Part shown: one piece after another, positions 34,429 through 44,590 of the stretch | How positions within the stretch are numbered: the first letter of the stretch is position 1 | Layout: each line of letters starts with the position of its first letter | Assembly: GCF_028464065.1 (NCBI RefSeq) | Contig: NZ_CP116808.1 | Coordinates: 3,997,501-4,061,500, forward strand | Direction of reading: 5' to 3' | DNA: 64,000 bases | Source: Saprospira sp. CCB-QB6 | GTDB taxonomy: Bacteria > Bacteroidota > Bacteroidia > Chitinophagales > Saprospiraceae | Position numbers and translations under genes: made by a program | Notes under the pieces: model-generated | Database searches by the model: none | Told to the model about the DNA's origin: nothing | What the model saw: only the letters and a program-made list of their open reading frames with translations

Positions 34429-37400
34429 ATGCGATTAAAAAGTTTAGAGATCAAGGGCTTTAAGAGCTTTGCCGACAAAACGGTAATCAATTTTTCGGAA
34501 GATGTAATTGGTATCGTGGGATCGAATGGCTGCGGTAAGTCCAATATTGTAGATTCGATTCGCTGGGTGCTAGGAGAACAGAAAACTAAGCAGCTGCGCT
34601 CGGATAGTATGACCAGTGTTATCTTCAATGGGACAAGCAAGCGGAAAGCAGCCGCCTTGGCGGAGGTCAGTTTGCGCTTCGAGAATGATCGAGGGGTCTT
34701 GCCCACCGAATTTCAGGAGGTGACCATCAAAAGAGCCCTACATAAAGACGGCAGTGGAGAATACTATTTGAATGGAGTAAAGTGTCGCTTGAAAGATATC
34801 AATGACTTGCTTTCCGATACAGGCATGGGCTCCGACTCTTATGCTATCATCGCTCTCGGGATGGTAGATGATTTGTTGCAGGATAAGGACAATAGTCGCC
34901 TAAAGCTCTTTGAACAGGCCGCAGGCATATCCAAATATAAAATTCGCAAGAAAGAAACCCTACGCAAGCTCAAGCAGACCTCGGAGGACCTAGAACGGGT
35001 AGAAGATTTATTGCATGAGGTCGAGCAACAACTCAAAACCCTAGAGAAACAAGCCAAGCGGGCCAAGCGCTACTTGGAAATGAAGACCGAATATAAAAGT
35101 CTGAGTATCGACCTACAAGCTATTCGGATTAGAGGGCTGCGCAAAGATTATTCGGAGCTCGAAAAGAAGATTGCTTTAGAGGGACAGACCATCCAGCAGC
35201 AAGAAACAGCCTTGGAGGGCGAGCAAGAGAGTCTAAGAGCAGCCAAAAGAGAGCAAATTGAGAAGGAACAGCGTTTGTCTACAGCTCAAAAGAAGCTCAA
35301 CCAGTTGATTGGGCGCATCAAGACCCTAGAAAATGAGCAAAAGATGAAGGCGCAAGAAGCCCTCTTCTTACAACAAAACAAAGAAAAACTATTGGATCGT
35401 CTGCGCTCAGGCAAAGAACGCTTAGCGCTAGCCCAACAGAATGCCGATCGTTATGCGCAGCAAAAGAAAACGGAGGAAGAAGTCTTAGAGATCCTTTCCG
35501 ATGCTTTGGCAGAGGCCCATGAGCAACTCGCTAGCATTCGTTCGGAGCATGGGCAGCTCAAAATAGAAGTGGAACAATTTCTAGAAGAGCAAAAGAGCAT
35601 GCAGGAACGTTTGGTACAGGCCGAAAAAGAAATGGCGGTCTATGAAACGGAACAGAACAACCTCAAAAAGCAGTACCGACAGATAGATGAGCGTTTGGCC
35701 ATACGGGCCGAAGAGCTCAAAGAGGTAGAACTGGCCTATCGGGAAAGTGCTACGGAGCTACAGACCCAAAAAGGCATTTTGGAGGGCCTACAGCAGGCAG
35801 AAGAAAGCCGTAAAGCCGAGTTGGAGCGTGTAGAGCAGCGCTTAGAAGGGCAAAACCAAATCTTGCAGCAGAAAAATCGTTTGCTAGATGCCAAAAGCAA
35901 CGAAAAAAAGTTGCTGGAAGACCTAGTAAAGAGTATGGACGGTTATGCGCAGTCCGTAAAATTCTTGCATCAGAATGATAGCTGGACGGAGAAGCCTGCT
36001 TTATTATCGGATCTATTCTACTGCCCAGAGGAATATCGCTTAGCGGTAGAAAATTATCTCTCCCCCTACTTGAGCTACTATGTAGTTCAAACGGCAGAAG
36101 AGGCCTACAAGGCGGTGCAGCTACTCGAAGCAGCGGAAAAGGGCAAAGCCAACTTCTTTATCCTAGATTGGATTTTGCCCAAGAGCGAAAAACAATTATC
36201 GGCTGCAGGGGCTCAGGCTGTTTTGGACCTACTCGATTATGAGCCAGAGTATGAAGCCTTGGCTCAGGAGCTATTGGCCCAGGTGTATATCTTAGAAGAG
36301 GGCCAAGAACGGCCAAGCGAAAGCGAAGCATATTTTCTGTCTAAGGATGGAAAGCGAAGTTTTGGTCCGTATAGCCTGCAAGGGGGGTCCGTGGGCGCCT
36401 TCGAGGGCAAGAAGATTGGGCGAAAGAAAAATTTGGCCCTACTCAGCGAGGAGATTGCCGAGCTACAAAGCCAAGTAAGTAGCCTTCAGACCGAGGTAGA
36501 TGATTTGCGCCTTCGTCAACGGCAGCTCCGACAGGCGGATCGCAGTAGGGAGATTCAAACGGCAGAGCGCAGCCATCAGCAGCTGCTGCAAAAGAATATT
36601 TCGCTAGAAAGCAAACTAGAGGGCTTTGAAGAATTTAAGGCCGAAGCCAAAGCCCAGAAGGAGCAGCTCCGCACAGAACTTAAAAAGATACGCAACGACA
36701 AGCGAGAGATTGAGGGAGAGGTCGAATTTCAGGAAGACCAACTGGAGCAGCTGCAAAGACGCCTAGGCAAAAAGAATATGGCCTTTAAGGAGCAGGCCCA
36801 AGAGCTCTCCAAAGCCTCTGCCCATTACAATCAGAAACATATTGAGCAGCTTAGACAGCAAAACCGCTTGGAGGGCCTAGATAAAGAATGGCAATTTGCC
36901 CAGCGCCAAGCGAGGGAGGTAGAACAACAGCTCCAAGAAGACCGAAATGCCTTGGCGGCTGGGGAAGAAAGAGAGCAAAGTTTGTTAGTTGCCCAGGAAG
37001 AGAGCAAAAAACAATTGCAGGAGCTCTATGAAGACCGACAATTGTATAAAGCTCGGCTATCCGATGTGGAACAACAATTCTTTAGTGGTCGTGGAGAGAT
37101 CCAAGTATTGGAAGAGCGCTGGGAGGAGCAACAAAAGCAATTGCGCAAAAGCCAAGAGCTCTTTCAGTTGCAAAAAGAACGCTTTGCCGAACTCAAAATG
37201 CAGTTGTCGAATATTGCCGAGCGGTTGCGGATTGAGTTTGAGCTACAGTTGTCTCAGCTCTTAGAGCATGAAGTAGTGAGCGAATTGCCAGAGTCAGAGC
37301 TCGATAAAAAGGTAGAACAGCTCCGCCTACGGATCAATAACTATGGAGCCGTCAATGAGATGGCTATCGAGGCTTTTGATGAGGCCAAAGAGCGGTTTGA

Positions 37401-37950
37401 TTTTATTGGCGAACAGCGGCAGGACCTAATCGAGGCCCAAGAAAGCCTAATGCAAACCATAGAGGAGATTGATGAGACCGCCAGCAAGAAGTTTATGGAA
37501 GCCTTTGAGCAAGCCAGAGAACATTTTATTCGGGTGTTTCGCTCCCTCTTCTTGGAGGATGATACTTGCGACCTACTGCTTTCTGATCCACAGAATCCTT
37601 TGGAGTCTCGCATAGAAATTATTGCCAAGCCCAAAGGCAAGCGCCCCTTATCTATCAATCAGCTTTCGGGGGGAGAGAAGACGCTGACCGCAACGGCCCT
37701 ACTCTTTTCGCTCTACCTGCTCAAGCCAGCTCCCTTCTGTATCTTTGATGAGGTAGATGCCCCATTGGATGATACCAATATTGCTAAGTTCAACAACATC
37801 ATCAAGGACTTCTCTAGCAACTCCCAATTTATCATCGTTACCCATAATAAGAAAACAATGGCAGCAGTCGATGTGATGTATGGGGTGAGTATGCAACAAG
37901 GGGTATCTCAAGTCATTCCCGTTGATTTCCGTATGTTGCAGCCTCAGTAG
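34429..37950 (+). CDS. smc: Chromosome segregation ATPase SMC
   Basis: The start is the ATG at 34429 (MRLKSLEIKGFKSF), 1173 residues, the normal SMC length; the upstream frame crosses element R13. SMC dimers compact and organise the chromosome together with ScpA/ScpB. Walker A is GSNGCGKSN (31-39). Two long coiled-coil arms flank a hinge at roughly 505-655 (LLSDLFYCPEEYRLAVENYL). The signature LSGGEKTLTATALL lies near 1080 and Walker B CIFDEVDAPLDDTN near 1105. No scp genes are adjacent. The lipocalin-like gene starts 37 bp downstream. Confidence 0.96.
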   Translation: MRLKSLEIKGFKSFADKTVINFSEDVIGIVGSNGCGKSNIVDSIRWVLGEQKTKQLRSDSMTSVIFNGTSKRKAAALAEVSLRFENDRGVLPTEFQEVTIKRALHKDGSGEYYLNGVKCRLKDINDLLSDTGMGSDSYAIIALGMVDDLLQDKDNSRLKLFEQAAGISKYKIRKKETLRKLKQTSEDLERVEDLLHEVEQQLKTLEKQAKRAKRYLEMKTEYKSLSIDLQAIRIRGLRKDYSELEKKIALEGQTIQQQETALEGEQESLRAAKREQIEKEQRLSTAQKKLNQLIGRIKTLENEQKMKAQEALFLQQNKEKLLDRLRSGKERLALAQQNADRYAQQKKTEEEVLEILSDALAEAHEQLASIRSEHGQLKIEVEQFLEEQKSMQERLVQAEKEMAVYETEQNNLKKQYRQIDERLAIRAEELKEVELAYRESATELQTQKGILEGLQQAEESRKAELERVEQRLEGQNQILQQKNRLLDAKSNEKKLLEDLVKSMDGYAQSVKFLHQNDSWTEKPALLSDLFYCPEEYRLAVENYLSPYLSYYVVQTAEEAYKAVQLLEAAEKGKANFFILDWILPKSEKQLSAAGAQAVLDLLDYEPEYEALAQELLAQVYILEEGQERPSESEAYFLSKDGKRSFGPYSLQGGSVGAFEGKKIGRKKNLALLSEEIAELQSQVSSLQTEVDDLRLRQRQLRQADRSREIQTAERSHQQLLQKNISLESKLEGFEEFKAEAKAQKEQLRTELKKIRNDKREIEGEVEFQEDQLEQLQRRLGKKNMAFKEQAQELSKASAHYNQKHIEQLRQQNRLEGLDKEWQFAQRQAREVEQQLQEDRNALAAGEEREQSLLVAQEESKKQLQELYEDRQLYKARLSDVEQQFFSGRGEIQVLEERWEEQQKQLRKSQELFQLQKERFAELKMQLSNIAERLRIEFELQLSQLLEHEVVSELPESELDKKVEQLRLRINNYGAVNEMAIEAFDEAKERFDFIGEQRQDLIEAQESLMQTIEEIDETASKKFMEAFEQAREHFIRVFRSLFLEDDTCDLLLSDPQNPLESRIEIIAKPKGKRPLSINQLSGGEKTLTATALLFSLYLLKPAPFCIFDEVDAPLDDTNIAKFNNIIKDFSSNSQFIIVTHNKKTMAAVDVMYGVSMQQGVSQVIPVDFRMLQPQ

Positions 37951-37987
37951 GCGAAATTCAATTTATTTACTCCAGAACTAATTTATT

Positions 37988-38971
37988 ATGCGCTTTTTTT
38001 CCTTGCCCCTTATCTTCGCCCTCTTTTTGGGCCTTAGCTTGCAGGCCCAGCCCTATATGGTCGGAATAGAAAATAGCTTTGAGGGCTACTGGCAACTCAA
38101 GCAGATTGATAATCAGCCTTTGCCTGAGGGAGCCAATATCTACATTCATTTTGACGGCAATCAGTTGTTATTGGTCAATGGAGAAGACCAAAAGGGCGGC
38201 AGTTGGGCTTGGAATCATCCTGAGCGGCAATTTATTGTGGAGACCGATAGCACAGAAACATGGACCCTAATGGCCTTTGTTCCTATGCGTTTGTTGGTCC
38301 TAAGAGAAGAGACGAGTCAGAAGCTATTGACCCTTTCGGCTATGCCTCCCCCTGCAGATGGAGAGTTCGTCAAGGCCTATGCTTCTGATTTGGTAGGCGA
38401 ATGGCTACTATCGGCTGTAAATGATATTCCTGCACAGAACCAAAGCTCGGTAAGTTTGCAGCTGTCGGCCTATGGTCGCTTATTTATTGATGCGGGCGTA
38501 GAAAAAGATAGCATTTTTTGGCGGATGGGCCCTAGACGGGAGAGAATTGTGACCTTAATTGACCTCAATACTCCTGAGCAGACAGAAAGTTGGTCCTTAC
38601 TGCAGGTCGATAAGGATAATATGGAGTTTAAAGACCCCAATGGGGCAAGACTTCGTTTTAGTCGTTACAGCCGCCCGATCTTGCCTTCTGATATGCAAAA
38701 GCTGTTGGGACGTTGGCGGATCGTAGAAATCTCTGGTCAGGGGCCAGAGCAGCTCAACTACCCCTCCTTTGAGTTCCGCCAAGATGGGGAGCTGGTCTTT
38801 TTTGTGGGTAAGGAAAGTACAGAGAAAGGGGCTTGGGGCCTCAGTGATACAGGCGATGTTATTCAGTTTGCAACCAGCGCAGGCAATGAGGGCTGGAAAG
38901 TTTTATACTGGAACAATAAAGAAATGCTACTCGAAATGAATGAACTTAAAATGGTTTTGATTCGAGACTAA
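37988..38971 (+). CDS. Secreted protein with three lipocalin-like repeats
   Basis: The 327-residue protein has a signal peptide (MRFFSLPLIFALFLGLSLQAQ). Three similar units of about 95 residues follow, starting EGYWQLKQIDNQPLPEGANI (about 31), VGEWLLSAVNDIPAQNQSSV (about 137) and LGRWRIVEISGQGPEQLNYP (about 239). Each begins G-x-W and has an internal GxW motif (SWAW, IFWRMG, GAWGLS) as in small lipocalin-like domains of Bacteroidota. The unit resembles the single-domain lipoprotein at 3412. Function unknown; possibly binding of small hydrophobic ligands in the periplasm. Confidence 0.8.
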   Translation: MRFFSLPLIFALFLGLSLQAQPYMVGIENSFEGYWQLKQIDNQPLPEGANIYIHFDGNQLLLVNGEDQKGGSWAWNHPERQFIVETDSTETWTLMAFVPMRLLVLREETSQKLLTLSAMPPPADGEFVKAYASDLVGEWLLSAVNDIPAQNQSSVSLQLSAYGRLFIDAGVEKDSIFWRMGPRRERIVTLIDLNTPEQTESWSLLQVDKDNMEFKDPNGARLRFSRYSRPILPSDMQKLLGRWRIVEISGQGPEQLNYPSFEFRQDGELVFFVGKESTEKGAWGLSDTGDVIQFATSAGNEGWKVLYWNNKEMLLEMNELKMVLIRD

Positions 38972-38976
38972 GCTTT

Positions 38977-39140
38977 GGGGCCCGCGGCCGCCCTTCAATT
39001 TGGGGCGGCCGCCGCTATGCTGCGGGGCTCGCTGCTCGCTCGGCCCTGCGCGGCCTTCGGCAGCTGGGTCTGGCCTGCGGCCACCCCTGCGCAGCGCTGG
39101 GCCGAGGCGCTTTGCGCCTAATAGGCGGCAAAGCCGCCTC
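38977..39140 (+). repeat. GC-rich hairpin-mosaic element, copy R14 (+)
   Basis: It starts TTTGGGGCCCGCGG only 5 bp after the previous stop codon. The first hairpin GCGGCCGCC, loop, GGCGGCCGC is built like that of R8. It ends CAGCGCTGGGCC plus an extra GGCGCTTTGCGCC hairpin. Confidence 0.9.
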
Positions 39141-39203
39141 AGAAGGAGTAGCATCATCTTCCATTCCATCTTTACTTCAATGCGTTAAAGCTCTTTTTAT
39201 CTT

Positions 39204-39818
39204 ATGCTGCGGTTTGTATTTATCTTCTTTTTTTCCCTATCTTTTGTTAGTCTTTGGGGGCAAGCCAAGCCCTTAGAGAAAATGCGCAAAAAAGAATTGC
39301 GCAGCCTCTGTGCGCAGCAGCAGGCCGAGTTGGCGACGCTGCGGGCCGAAAAGCAGGCTTTGCAGGCGCAGTTGGCCCAAAAGCAATTGCTCAACAGCTA
39401 TTTGCAAGCAGATCTGATAGATTGGAACCATTGTTATGAGCAATTGGTCCAGGAACCGCCCATAGAAATCATCATGTTGGACCTCAAGCAGCTAGGACTT
39501 TGGTCCGCTAGTCTGCCCAACCAAAATGAGAAGCGAGAACTTTTGCAGTGGGTCATCAATCAGCGGCAAGAACAACTTAACCTCTTGCGAGACCGCCTAG
39601 CGGACCGTCAATTGCCCCCAGCCGAAAAGGAGCGCCTTTTTGGTCTTTTCCAACAAGCCTATGCGCCCTATGCCAAGAGCTGGAAGTTGAAAGATTTTGG
39701 ACCAAATCTCAAACTTTGGGAACAAAAAAGCCGAAACTTGCTTTGGCAAAAAACAAAGGCTGATCTAGCGAGCAGCCTAGCAGAGAACCAACTTATTGAA
39801 GCAACCTATAGCAATTAA
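39204..39818 (+). CDS. Secreted coiled-coil protein
   Basis: The 204-residue product has a signal peptide (MLRFVFIFFFSLSFVSLWGQ). A heptad-rich coiled coil follows (LRSLCAQQQAELATLRAEKQ), then a helical C-terminal half with no recognisable motif. It is followed after 5 bp by the YkvA-like membrane protein gene, so the two are probably translated from one message. Function unknown; a periplasmic scaffold is one possibility. Confidence 0.75.
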   Translation: MLRFVFIFFFSLSFVSLWGQAKPLEKMRKKELRSLCAQQQAELATLRAEKQALQAQLAQKQLLNSYLQADLIDWNHCYEQLVQEPPIEIIMLDLKQLGLWSASLPNQNEKRELLQWVINQRQEQLNLLRDRLADRQLPPAEKERLFGLFQQAYAPYAKSWKLKDFGPNLKLWEQKSRNLLWQKTKADLASSLAENQLIEATYSN

Positions 39819-39823
39819 ATACT

Positions 39824-40369
39824 ATGCAAGAAGAACCTAAAGAAGAAGAGAAGAAATTGACTCCTGCCATGAAAGAATTTGCGGAGGGAGATGAGCCTTT
39901 AGAAGATAAGGGCCTATTGATTTCGGAGACCTGGCTATACAAGATATTTGTCAAATCGGCCTATCGTTTCCTCAATAAACCATTGGCTTTATTGCAACTG
40001 CTCAAGCAGTCGGCGGAGCGTTTGCAGCGTTATGATAGTGCGCGAGAATTGGGAGAAGATGTTTTGGAGCAATTTCAGTTATTATTCAGAATGGTTCGGG
40101 CCTATGCCAAGGGAGAGTATAAAGGCGTTTCTTTGCAGGGGGTAGTTCTTTCTGTGGCGGCCTTGCTTTACTTTGTGGCTCCCCTTGATTTTATTCCCGA
40201 TTTCTTGGTCATTGGTTTGGTGGATGATATTGCCTTAATTCTTTGGCTCATCAAGAACTACAAGCAGGAGTTAGAAGACTTTCAAGCTTGGGAAGATGCA
40301 CAGAAGATACAAATAGAGATAGATCCTCATCCCATTGAGCAAGAGGATGAGGGGAGCAAAGAAAACTAG
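39824..40369 (+). CDS. YkvA/DUF1232 family membrane protein
   Basis: The 181-residue protein carries the conserved YkvA (DUF1232) block at about 100-145: VVLSVAALLYFVAPLDFIPD followed by FLVIGLVDDIALILWLI, with the diagnostic PxDxIPDF and GxxDD motifs and two membrane helices. N- and C-terminal tails are acidic and probably cytoplasmic. The role of the family is not established. It is the second gene of a two-gene unit ending at the terminator at 40428. Confidence 0.88.
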   Translation: MQEEPKEEEKKLTPAMKEFAEGDEPLEDKGLLISETWLYKIFVKSAYRFLNKPLALLQLLKQSAERLQRYDSARELGEDVLEQFQLLFRMVRAYAKGEYKGVSLQGVVLSVAALLYFVAPLDFIPDFLVIGLVDDIALILWLIKNYKQELEDFQAWEDAQKIQIEIDPHPIEQEDEGSKEN

Positions 40370-40427
40370 CAACTAAGGTAAAAGCTGAAGTAAGGAAAAG
40401 TTTATTTCTTTAGTGAAGTGCATAAGA

Positions 40428-40466
40428 ATGGGGCAGCGCTTAATTAAGCGCTGCCCCATATTTTTT
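40428..40466 (+). terminator. Perfect-palindrome terminator
   Basis: ATGGGGCAGCGCTTAA followed directly by its exact complement, then TATTTTTT; a 32 bp perfect palindrome 59 bp after the YkvA stop. Confidence 0.88.
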
Positions 40467-40473
40467 GGACCAA

Positions 40474-40633
40474 GAGGCGGCGCAGCCGCCACAGCCGTAG
40501 GCTGAAGGCTTAGCTGGCTGTAAGGGTGGCCCGTAGGGCCAGACCGAGCTGCCCTTGGGGCAGCGAAGGGCCGAGCAGAACTGCGAGCCCTGCAAGCCAG
40601 CGCCCTGAGCCCTTGAGGGCGAGGGGAAGCCCC
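40474..40633 (-). repeat. GC-rich hairpin-mosaic element, copy R15 (-)
   Basis: It ends GCCCCAAAAAAA, merging with the A-run of the next terminator. Hairpins include GGCGGCGCAGCCGCC and GCTGCCCTTGGGGCAGC. It lies between two convergent terminators. Confidence 0.9.
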
Positions 40634-40665
40634 AAAAAAAGCCCCTAAACAAACAGTTAGGGGCT
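40634..40665 (-). terminator. Terminator of the M36 protease gene
   Basis: On the minus strand AGCCCCTAA, loop CTGTTTG, TTAGGGGCT, then TTTTTTT, which passes directly into GGGGC of R15. Confidence 0.88.
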
Positions 40666-40695
40666 CTGATAGAGTCATTGAAATAGATAATTGTT

Positions 40696-43600
40696 CTATT
40701 TCACCATTAAGCGGAGGCTATGACTGCCCTTTTGGTCCGTCAATCGAAGAAGATAGACCGCTGGAGGCAGTTGGTTTAGTTCAATTTGCAAGCTAATTTG
40801 TCCAGCGTTTAGGGTCCAGGTCTTCAATACCCGTCCGTCCAAGCTAATCAGCTCCAATTGTTGTGAATTTTGGAGCGCTTGGCTAAAGCTCAATAGTGTT
40901 GAGGTAGTAGCGGGGTTAGGTTGAAGCTGCATGCTATTGCCATCGGCCAAGTTTTGGATGCTACTTTCCGTCACTGTAATTGTTTCGCTGTAAGTACAGC
41001 TCGTGTTACCATCCACCATTAGGGTAATAGTGTAAGTACCTGGGAGGGTATAGCTATGCGTAGGATTTTGTAGCGTCGAGCTATTGCCATCGCCAAAGTC
41101 CCAGCTCCAGCTAGAAGCATTAGCGGATTGGTCGGTAAAGCTCAGGTCCAAATCGCTAGCGCTATAGCTAAATAGGGCACCATTATTTACATTGATGCTG
41201 ACCGTTCCTAGAGGAGATCGGCAGGGGGCTTCTTCTACCTCCCAGTCATAGACATAGTACCAGAAGTCGAGAGGTCCAGTAGTGGCAGAAGAGCTATTGA
41301 TAGAGAGTAGGCCAGGAACAAGGTAGGGATAATTGGCTCCGGCATTGTTGCGGAAAAGGTCAATAGAGGTTCCGCCTAAACTGTAGTTGCCAGGGCCAGG
41401 CACTTCTAGGCCGAGATCTACTCTTTGTGGGCCAGCCACTGCGTTAATGGTTACTTGATCTACAATATTTCCGCTGCCATCATTGCCATCCCATAGAAAG
41501 ATGGTACGGGGGCCTGCACTTCCTGCATCGATCCACGCGGAAACAATCACCAAGGGCTTAAAGGCCTCAAAGTTTTGGGTTCCAGTGAAGCCTGTATTGT
41601 GGTAGCCTCCATTCCCTTGAGCGCCAGCGGAATCAATTCCGACCAAGCTTCTGGGGTAGAAGGTTACCCCTTCCATTTGGAAACTGGTATTGCTACTTAG
41701 GTTTGGAGTAGTAAAAGTAATCGTGGTATCTAAGGCTGTGCCTTGTGCATCGTACCAAATTACGTTATTGCTTGTTGTATTGGCGCTAATATTAGTACTA
41801 CCAGGGCAAATCGTTTGATTAGCAGCGGTAGGTGCTGCGGGGATATTGATGGTCACATTGGCATTCATCGTATCGCTCCCTAGGCTATTACTTACTATAA
41901 GTACCACGTTGTAGCTTCCATTAGCACTATAGTTATGGCTGGGGTTGGGGATCGTATCCGTATTGCCATCGCCAAAATCCCAGAACCATTGTTGGGGAAC
42001 ATCAGTAGATTGGTCCTCAAAGTTAACTTGGGTGCCACAAGCAGAAAGCAGAAGACTATTGAAGTTAGCGGTAGGGGCAGTAACTGGGGTCAAGCAGCTA
42101 TTGGGCAAATCGAAAGCTTCTACTTGGTCCGAGCGGTTATTGCTACTTCCTTGATCGGCGCTAGCGCCTAGGCCACGGCGGGCAAAAACTTCCCAAATTA
42201 GGCATTGGTTGGCGCCGCCATAGAGTAATTGATCGGCTTGAAGAATGGCATCACGGCCATCGACAAAACCAGGGCTACAGGGTTGGAGCTTAATGCCGTT
42301 GATCACTAGGTTCATGGCCATATTATTCCCAGCAGTACCATTATGTAGATTGGCATCGTAGCCGTATTGGTCGATAAGTGCCCAGTTAAGGTCCCAAAGC
42401 ATAGTTGCCCAAACGAAACCTACACCATGGGGTTCAGAGAGGCTAGTGTTATTAACATCGCCATAAGTATAGCTATTGATCGTCATATCTGTGGTATAGG
42501 GTGCGGGTCGAATTCCTGTTGCGGTTGTTGACTGGCCCGTGGCAAAAGTACCTACTCCACGAACATCCGTGGCTTGGTCGCCAGGCTCAATCGTCATCAT
42601 CAGGCCAAAGTAATCTGACCAACCTTCGCCCATTTGCTCTGCATTGCTCAGGCAACCTGAATTAGAAGCTCCACCTGTCAAGCGGATAGAAATGCCGTGT
42701 CCATATTCGTGAGCAATAATACCATTGTCAAAATCTCCATCCTTGTCGAAATTGGATGAAAAGTTACCAATACTTGCATTGACGGTGCCGTTAGCCATAG
42801 CGCTAACAATAGCGGCTCCATCAATATCTGTGAGCATAATACTAGGAATATTGGTTGTACCTGTTCCTCCCATGGTAATAGCGGCACCAGAAACATTATT
42901 GATGATGATAACGGCTAGTGCTCCGGCTGCTTCAGCAGCTTGTACCTTAGAGACAAAAGAGCAAGTCCCGCGGTAAATTACTGCAATCTTTCCGCTAAGG
43001 CTAGCCGCATTAACCAAAGGATCACAAGCATCATTAGGGTCTGGAGCAGTAGCATCATCGGCGAGGGCAAGGTCTGCTGTAATGGGCGTAGCCGGAAGGC
43101 CGGGGCCAAAGGTAGCTTCTGATGCGGTATAAGTTCCAGCAATGCTAGCAGGACTATTTACATCTAAAGGGCTAGATGCTCCGCTGCCATTGGACCATAG
43201 GAACATTTGCATAGTCGGGTTACTCCCATCTGGAGGGGTACTAAAATTAGCATTATTGGTTCCTCCACCATCTTGCGCTTCGGCAAAAACGTAGTCATTG
43301 GCTAAGCCGCCACGGCCGTAGTTGTTCTCTTGGAAGTTTCCGCTAGCCTCATCAAACCCATAGTGGTACCAAACATCGTGAGTGAGGTTATTCCAGTAGA
43401 AAAGGTTAGTAATAGCGGCATCTTGGTAGGCTGCTGCCTGTTGGTTCATATTGAGGGGGAAGTCAAAATCAAGTGCGCTTCCGCCATCTGGAGAGTAGCC
43501 TGGCTGGTCGACTGCGGCCCGATCTTCATAAGCATGCACATTATTTCCTCTAGTGATCGTATATTCTGCACCAGCTTGCCCATCTGTGTCATGCCAACCA

Positions 43601-44424
43601 AGGGGAGAGGCCGTAGCATCTGAGGGATCAATCTCTAGGCTGCGGCTACCGTGGTTGGGACTTTCTACAGGCTCTGCGAATACGCGATATTGAGCGGGTA
43701 GGGCATTATTCGACAAGTTTCCAGTTACTGTGGGAAGATGCGGACTGTTTGGACGATTACAACGGCCAAAGGCGTGATCGGCAAAGCTACAGTGCTTTAC
43801 CCAGTCTTCTTGGGCCAAAAGTTTTCCGTTTTGGGCATCAATGCGAAGCGACCACCAATGTTGTTTATTGGTTTGATGAATGCTTAGATCCCAAGCCAGT
43901 CGAATTTCTCCTTCTGGACCAGCTTGATAGCAAAGTTTTACGGGAATCTCGTTTAGGGAAATGCCTGCAGGGCTGAATAAATAGCTGTTTGTTGCGCTAT
44001 TTTCCAGCTCTTCTAGGTTTTGGACTGGGGGTAAATAAAGTGCATCTACAGCCTTTAAAATAGCTTGGTAAGGGCTAATAGAAGGCTGTTGACCCTCAAT
44101 TCTAGCGGCCAGATTGGCTTCAAAGCGATTGCCCAGACTGACAAGTTGCCCATCTTTAATATTGAGGTTAATTACAGCATTTTGGACCTCGATGCCTTGG
44201 TGCATCTGGCGAATGTAAATATGCTCGACTCCAGTTTGTTTGCTTTGGTGGCGATCATAAATGGTCCATTCGGCCAGATCTGCAGCATTGAGACCAAGCT
44301 GCTTTTGTTGTTGGTGAAGGATTTCTTGGATTTGCTCATGGGGTGTTTGGGCCCATAGTTGGCCAAAACTAAGTGAGCAAAGTAGCCAGATCCCTAAAAA
44401 TTTGAGTGGAAGGTTCTTTTGCAT
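40696..44424 (-). CDS. Secreted M36 (fungalysin-type) metalloprotease with PA, PKD and T9SS domains
   Basis: The 1242-residue protein is exported by Sec (signal peptide ending FGQLWAQ) and then T9SS. Order: FTP-type propeptide (about 30-200), M36 catalytic domain with an inserted PA domain (about 470-545: GKIAVIYRGTCSFVSKVQAA), zinc site HEYGH (His572 to His576) with the third ligand in GEGWSDYFG, two PKD domains (WFWDFGDGNTD and WSWDFGDGNSS, the first about 800-870), a beta domain between them, and a C-terminal sorting domain (LQPNPATTSTLLSF). It should digest extracellular protein, fitting a predatory or scavenging life style. Monocistronic. Confidence 0.94.
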   Translation of the reverse strand: MQKNLPLKFLGIWLLCSLSFGQLWAQTPHEQIQEILHQQQKQLGLNAADLAEWTIYDRHQSKQTGVEHIYIRQMHQGIEVQNAVINLNIKDGQLVSLGNRFEANLAARIEGQQPSISPYQAILKAVDALYLPPVQNLEELENSATNSYLFSPAGISLNEIPVKLCYQAGPEGEIRLAWDLSIHQTNKQHWWSLRIDAQNGKLLAQEDWVKHCSFADHAFGRCNRPNSPHLPTVTGNLSNNALPAQYRVFAEPVESPNHGSRSLEIDPSDATASPLGWHDTDGQAGAEYTITRGNNVHAYEDRAAVDQPGYSPDGGSALDFDFPLNMNQQAAAYQDAAITNLFYWNNLTHDVWYHYGFDEASGNFQENNYGRGGLANDYVFAEAQDGGGTNNANFSTPPDGSNPTMQMFLWSNGSGASSPLDVNSPASIAGTYTASEATFGPGLPATPITADLALADDATAPDPNDACDPLVNAASLSGKIAVIYRGTCSFVSKVQAAEAAGALAVIIINNVSGAAITMGGTGTTNIPSIMLTDIDGAAIVSAMANGTVNASIGNFSSNFDKDGDFDNGIIAHEYGHGISIRLTGGASNSGCLSNAEQMGEGWSDYFGLMMTIEPGDQATDVRGVGTFATGQSTTATGIRPAPYTTDMTINSYTYGDVNNTSLSEPHGVGFVWATMLWDLNWALIDQYGYDANLHNGTAGNNMAMNLVINGIKLQPCSPGFVDGRDAILQADQLLYGGANQCLIWEVFARRGLGASADQGSSNNRSDQVEAFDLPNSCLTPVTAPTANFNSLLLSACGTQVNFEDQSTDVPQQWFWDFGDGNTDTIPNPSHNYSANGSYNVVLIVSNSLGSDTMNANVTINIPAAPTAANQTICPGSTNISANTTSNNVIWYDAQGTALDTTITFTTPNLSSNTSFQMEGVTFYPRSLVGIDSAGAQGNGGYHNTGFTGTQNFEAFKPLVIVSAWIDAGSAGPRTIFLWDGNDGSGNIVDQVTINAVAGPQRVDLGLEVPGPGNYSLGGTSIDLFRNNAGANYPYLVPGLLSINSSSATTGPLDFWYYVYDWEVEEAPCRSPLGTVSINVNNGALFSYSASDLDLSFTDQSANASSWSWDFGDGNSSTLQNPTHSYTLPGTYTITLMVDGNTSCTYSETITVTESSIQNLADGNSMQLQPNPATTSTLLSFSQALQNSQQLELISLDGRVLKTWTLNAGQISLQIELNQLPPAVYLLRLTDQKGSHSLRLMVK

Positions 44425-44590
44425 AAAAAATGAGTCGAAAAGGTGAGTAATAATTGGGCAAAGATTCAGTTTTTTGGCTTTAAAATCAAAATTAAAGCTG
44501 GAAAACTGCCATTATTTGAAAAAATATTTGGTCTAAGCTGACTTTAGTAATCAATTGTAATTGATTGTTTTACATCTAGTTATTTAATTT
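44425..44590. other. Upstream region of the M36 protease gene
   Basis: AT-rich 166 bp between the protease start and element R16. No convincing TAnnTTTG box is visible on the minus strand; ATTGTAATTGATT near 44553 is a small partial repeat. No gene. Confidence 0.5.
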
